A stretch of 64,000 nt of DNA. It comes from Lineus longissimus (taxonomy: Eukaryota > Nemertea > Pilidiophora > Heteronemertea > Lineidae). Of this stretch, positions 60,768-64,000 are shown piece by piece. The translations under genes and the position numbers were made by a program. Where the stretch lies: the NCBI RefSeq assembly GCF_910592395.1, contig NC_088320.1, forward strand, positions 372,001 to 436,000, in the 5' to 3' direction. Numbering within the stretch: position 1 is the first letter of the stretch; every line of letters begins with the position of its first letter. The notes under the pieces were generated by a model, which did no database searches, was not told where the DNA came from, and saw only the letters and a list, made by a program, of their open reading frames with translations.

Positions 60768-61336
60768 TGTCATGATCATGTCACTTGTTTTATACTGGAT
60801 TTTGATAGTGTTTAATCTTGTTCTGACTTCCCTGCTTGGCATAGGTTTTGAGTTACATAATCAGAAAGTGATTCCAGGTGATACAAGTTCTGGGGAATCT
60901 TAGTTCGGAGTGTTCCATGTCTTGGTTGGTGAACTGTTTTGGGCCACCCTGTATAGATTTACATTGGCTTTGGTTCATCTGACTGGTACTTTGATTAATA
61001 GGTGATTTCTCCTCCAATTAGATGTCGTTTTGACAGGGGAATTTAGGCTTCTGGGTTGTTGGTAGAACAAGTGTGGTGAGAAGGAATTTGGGTAACCTGG
61101 GGTCATATCTGGTTGGCCATGCAGTTTATTGGGTTGGATGAATGTGAAGTGAAATCTGGAATCTGGTTTGTTCATAATAAACATATTTTGGGTATATTCT
61201 AGCGCTTATAATTTATCGGTCAATGCACACCCCCACAAACTCTGGTTCTCGTCAACGCTGGTGAAGGTTCATTCATTTTGCCAGGGGTTGACGGGAACTC
61301 ATTAACGACAATTCCATTGACAAGGACGTCGTTACA
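60768..61336 (+). mobile_element. Candidate 5' LTR of the Ty3/gypsy element
   Basis: A 569-bp segment begins TGTCATGATCATGTCAC and ends GTCGTTACA, matching TG...CA LTR ends. It contains AATAAA at 61176-61181. A primer-binding-like site follows after two bases. The 3' LTR lies outside the window, so the left border cannot be confirmed by comparison. Confidence 0.5.
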
Positions 61337-61338
61337 AT

Positions 61339-61350
61339 TGGCACCCGCGT
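61339..61350 (+). promoter_or_regulatory. Candidate tRNA primer-binding site
   Basis: TGGCACCCGCGT, two bases after the putative LTR end. TGG pairs with the CCA end of a tRNA, as in most LTR elements. The exact tRNA is not identified. Confidence 0.5.
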
Positions 61351-61706
61351 GGTTTTCATTGGCCGGTAATACTTACTAATTGCTATCTATATTTCACTTT
61401 TTCTGCTTCCTGTGAGTTGTCACTGGGTCGTGACACTTGTTGGAGGGGGGAGGTAGCCTGTTTTTGGCTGACGTGTGTTTTTTTTTTGTCAAGGTAATAT
61501 TGCTGGTTTAAATGTATCATGGGAAACTTTTTGGAATTTCTGGTCAGTCTGGTGTGTCATGCTATGCGGTGGAGATGAGTGGATGAGACAATGTTATTCA
61601 TTTGAAGTTTAGATTTAGTTTATTGCACGCTAGGTGTGGATCATCAGGAAAGCTCGGTGAGTGGCCAATTTTTTATTTTTATTTTGATATTTGTGTTAGC
61701 TTGAAC

Positions 61707-62792
61707 ATGGACCCATCTGGACGGGTAGACGAATTCCTGTCGCAGATTGGCACAGCCCTGCAGGGGATGCAGGAGGAGATGACGAATGTGATGGTTGGGC
61801 CACCACCGCCCGCAACTCCGGGTTCTTCTGGTCGGATGCGTTATTCGACTCCTTATGGGGCAACAGCTGAGTCCGATGACGAGCTGTTCCATAAGAAACC
61901 GGTGGTGTTACCGGATTGGTATAATAACGATGGTAAGACAGATTTCGAAGATTGGGTGGAAAGAGTGCGAATTGTGCAGAGGGTGAACCATTGGTCAGAG
62001 GAGCAGCTAATGAGTTTTGTGCCCTTGCGACTTAAGGACGATGCTTTTCGTGTTTACAAAGACATGCATGATTTTGAGAAATGTAATTTCGATACCTTTT
62101 GTGAAACTTTCAGGCTGCGGGGTTGCCCTGCTGATGTGAAGGTATTCAAGGCCAGACTGGCGGCGCGGCGTAAGCTTGAAACAGAGACTTACGTCCAATT
62201 GGCCGCAGACATCCGTCGTCTGGTCTTGAAGGCCTTTCCATCGGCAGGAGTGGCGATACGGGAAGAGATGGCGGTGGACTACTTTACTCAGGCACTAACC
62301 GATAGGGAAGTTCGGCTCCAGGTCAGGCGGGCCGACTGCGACACCTTGGACGATGCTTTGTCTAGGGCGCTGGCTGAGGAAAGTTTCCAAAGGGCCGAGA
62401 AACCTGGAGAGGCTAGGAAGGGTCCCCAGAAGGTGAACATGACGAGGCCGGGTGTCGCAGACGGACCGTCGGGACCTGGTATGCAGAAGCAGATAGACGC
62501 GCTTTCGAAAAAGCTAAATGACGCGCTGGTTGCTCTCGGTCAGATTAGTACAGCCCCTGGTAGGAGGGCTCGGCATTGTACGTATTGTGGTCGTGATGGT
62601 CATGAGATGGGTTTCTGTTTTAAAAGGAGACGTGACCAAGAACTTGAAGCTCAGCAACAGCAGGGACTGCCCACCCAAGGTAACACAAATCCACAGTCAG
62701 GACCTTCTCAGGGGCCTCTGGGCCCTGGTTTTCATCCTGGTCCTAATCCTGGACCTAATCCTGGACCTGGTACGGGAAATCCACATTTTTAG
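61707..62792 (+). CDS. gag: Ty3/gypsy Gag polyprotein
   Basis: From the ATG at 61707 (MDPSGRVDEF) to TAG at 62790-62792, 361 aa; the frame is open further upstream to 61602, but the later ATG gives a normal Gag start. The capsid-type region (DWYNNDGKTDFEDWVERV, FDTFCETFRLRGCP, AVDYFTQALTD) fits retrotransposon Gag. A CCHC zinc knuckle follows, C-T-Y-C-x4-H-x4-C (CTYCGRDGHEMGFC). The C-terminus is Pro/Gly-rich (GPNPGPNPGPGTG). It would package element RNA in the cytoplasm. No frameshift or premature stop is seen, so this copy may be young. Confidence 0.9.
   Translation: MDPSGRVDEFLSQIGTALQGMQEEMTNVMVGPPPPATPGSSGRMRYSTPYGATAESDDELFHKKPVVLPDWYNNDGKTDFEDWVERVRIVQRVNHWSEEQLMSFVPLRLKDDAFRVYKDMHDFEKCNFDTFCETFRLRGCPADVKVFKARLAARRKLETETYVQLAADIRRLVLKAFPSAGVAIREEMAVDYFTQALTDREVRLQVRRADCDTLDDALSRALAEESFQRAEKPGEARKGPQKVNMTRPGVADGPSGPGMQKQIDALSKKLNDALVALGQISTAPGRRARHCTYCGRDGHEMGFCFKRRRDQELEAQQQQGLPTQGNTNPQSGPSQGPLGPGFHPGPNPGPNPGPGTGNPHF
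62786..62792 (+). promoter_or_regulatory. Candidate -1 ribosomal frameshift site
   Basis: The gag frame ends CAT TTT TAG. Five T in a row let the tRNA on TTT re-pair one base back, after which TTA is read instead of the stop and the pol frame opens. Gag and pol overlap only at this point in a useful way. I have not found a clear downstream pseudoknot by eye. Confidence 0.5.
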
Positions 62793-64000
62793 ATGGGGCT
62801 GGCTCTTCTGAACTGAACCCTGAGAGGGGTCAGCCTGAGGCTTTTGATTATGTGCGGGGGCAATCTGCACATGTTAGAATTTTGATGCATGGGGTAGAGT
62901 TCATGGCTTTGCTGGATACAGGTTCAACTTGTACAATTATTTCAGAAGATTTACATCAGAAAATGAATGTGTCTGGTGGGGCGCCTTTGATGCCATATGA
63001 TATGGAAATTTTGAATGCATCTGGGGGTACCTTGCCAGTCTTAGGAGAAATTAATGCTAGGTTGGAGTTTCCAGATTTGCCAAGTCCTCGTCCTGGTAGA
63101 CAGCATACTTTTGTAGGGCCAGTGGTAGTTGCCGCTGTGCCTGGGTTGTGTGTCTTGGGGATGGATTTTCTTTCACCAATGAAAGCTTCCCTGGATTTAG
63201 GACATAGATTGTTGCGATTGTTTTGTGGGTGTGTGCCCATTCATTATAACCAACCTGACTTGGCATTTTCTTGTTACAGGGTTTTTGTCGGGGAGACTAC
63301 CACCATACCACCATCGTCGGAAGTTGTGTTGACTGGGAGAATTAGAAGAAGGGGCGCGCTGCGGTTGCAGGAGGGAATGATGGAAGGTGTGCATCATGGT
63401 TTTTCGTTGTCCGGAAACAGACCATTGGTGGCCAGGTCGGTGGTCTCCGTCGACAAGAACGCTGTACCAGTACGACTGATGAATGTTCACAAGGAACCAT
63501 ACATTTTGCAAAAAGGTCAGTGTATTGCTATATTACAACCTTTTGAGTCGCAGCAGGAGACTGATCTCAAGGTTGGTGAAACTGAAGATAAGTTGTCAGA
63601 ACCTTTGCAGAAGTTGTATGAAGAGAGTCTTGGTGAACTTGATGAGGCACAGGCCGCTGATTTGTACAAGCTGTTGCTGAAGAATGAACATGTGTTTTCT
63701 AAGGGTGACATGGACTTGGGTCGTACAGATGTAGTCAGACATAGTATAGATACTGGGGATTCTCCTCCTTTGCGAGAACCAGTGCGCCGGTTACCTATTC
63801 ATAAGTATGCTGAGGCTGAGAAATGTGTACAGGATATGTTGAAGCAGGGGGTGATTGAGCCTTCAAGCTCTCCTTGGAGAAGTGGGGTAGTATTGGTGAA
63901 GAAAAAAGATGGCAGCACTAGGTTTTGTATTAATTACAAGAAACTGAATTCGGTCACCAAGTTTGACAGTTACCCTTTGCCCAATATTACTGATAACTTA
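62789..64000 (+). CDS. pol: Ty3/gypsy Pol (protease, start of RT), cut by window end
   Basis: This frame is -1 relative to gag and is open from the gag terminus to the last base of the window. It contains a pepsin-like protease active site LLDTGST (Asp codon at 62915), a G-L-C-V-L-G-M-D-F second protease motif, a linker, and the start of reverse transcriptase: VRRLPIHKYAEAEK, GVIEPSSSPWRSGVVLVKKK, DGSTRFCINYKKLN and SYPLP. The catalytic Y-x-D-D, RNase H and integrase would lie beyond the window. It is expressed as a Gag-Pol fusion if ribosomes slip at the T5 run before the gag stop. No interruption is visible. Confidence 0.9.

Noticed and set aside
1-64000. CRISPR array or prokaryotic operon
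   Set aside because: The direct repeats have no spacer structure, and the window has spliced genes and animal-type repeats throughout.

Overview
This is a window of an intron-rich animal nuclear genome. It has AT-leaning intergenic DNA, short exons with GT..AG introns, and many minisatellites and transposon remnants. The protein content (F-type lectin domains on threonine-rich stalks, a LamG-PAN secreted protein, a ten-cysteine Ly6/uPAR protein, a divergent nicotinic-type Cys-loop channel, a Ty3/gypsy element) suggests an aquatic invertebrate, either a spiralian or an invertebrate deuterostome. I cannot name the species. None of the multi-exon genes exists as one long ORF. I rebuilt each from exons whose splice sites and codon phases agree.

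Layout. 1-28 kb is gene-poor. It holds a 50-bp minisatellite (3273-3710), a 129-bp in-frame repeat (7966-8602), a 23-bp PstI-site minisatellite (12305-12998), a 932-bp tandem array carrying one tRNA-derived SINE per unit (16085-19596), and two of four related one-ended pogo/Tigger-like repeats (others near 29.9-30.3 kb and 53.8-54.0 kb). 28.2-29.5 kb holds a three-exon Ly6/uPAR gene (-). 33.4-33.7 kb holds a dead LINE reverse-transcriptase fragment (-). 34.4-36.1 kb holds a two-exon GT4 glycosyltransferase (+). 36.8-39.1 kb holds a five-exon secreted LamG-PAN gene (+), tail to tail with a complete six-exon Cys-loop channel (-, 39.3-43.2 kb). 45.1-48.0 kb holds an eight-exon secreted protein of unknown family (-).

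49.3-58.4 kb is the most interesting part. Three related genes encode putative type I membrane proteins: two complete on the minus strand (353 and 333 aa) and a 3' portion of a third on the plus strand. The complete ones have a signal peptide, one F-type lectin (FTP) domain, a Thr-rich stalk, a CCxCxCP cluster, one membrane segment and a short tail. All three tails carry KWKPADVYRHxxDAWxGxRE, and two carry a second W-x-C-S-D-V-Y motif. They look like lectin receptors with a conserved tyrosine-containing signalling or docking module that I do not recognise.

59.4-60.1 kb is a 41/42-bp minisatellite. From about 60.77 kb to the window end lies the 5' part of a Ty3/gypsy retrotransposon: candidate LTR, primer-binding site, gag with zinc knuckle, and pol (protease, start of reverse transcriptase) in the -1 frame, cut by the window edge.

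Membrane and secreted proteins dominate the gene-rich half: a GPI-type Ly6 protein, LamG-PAN, an ion channel, lectin receptors and an unknown secreted protein. A role in recognition or signalling at the cell surface is an inference from domains, not from evidence that these genes act together.
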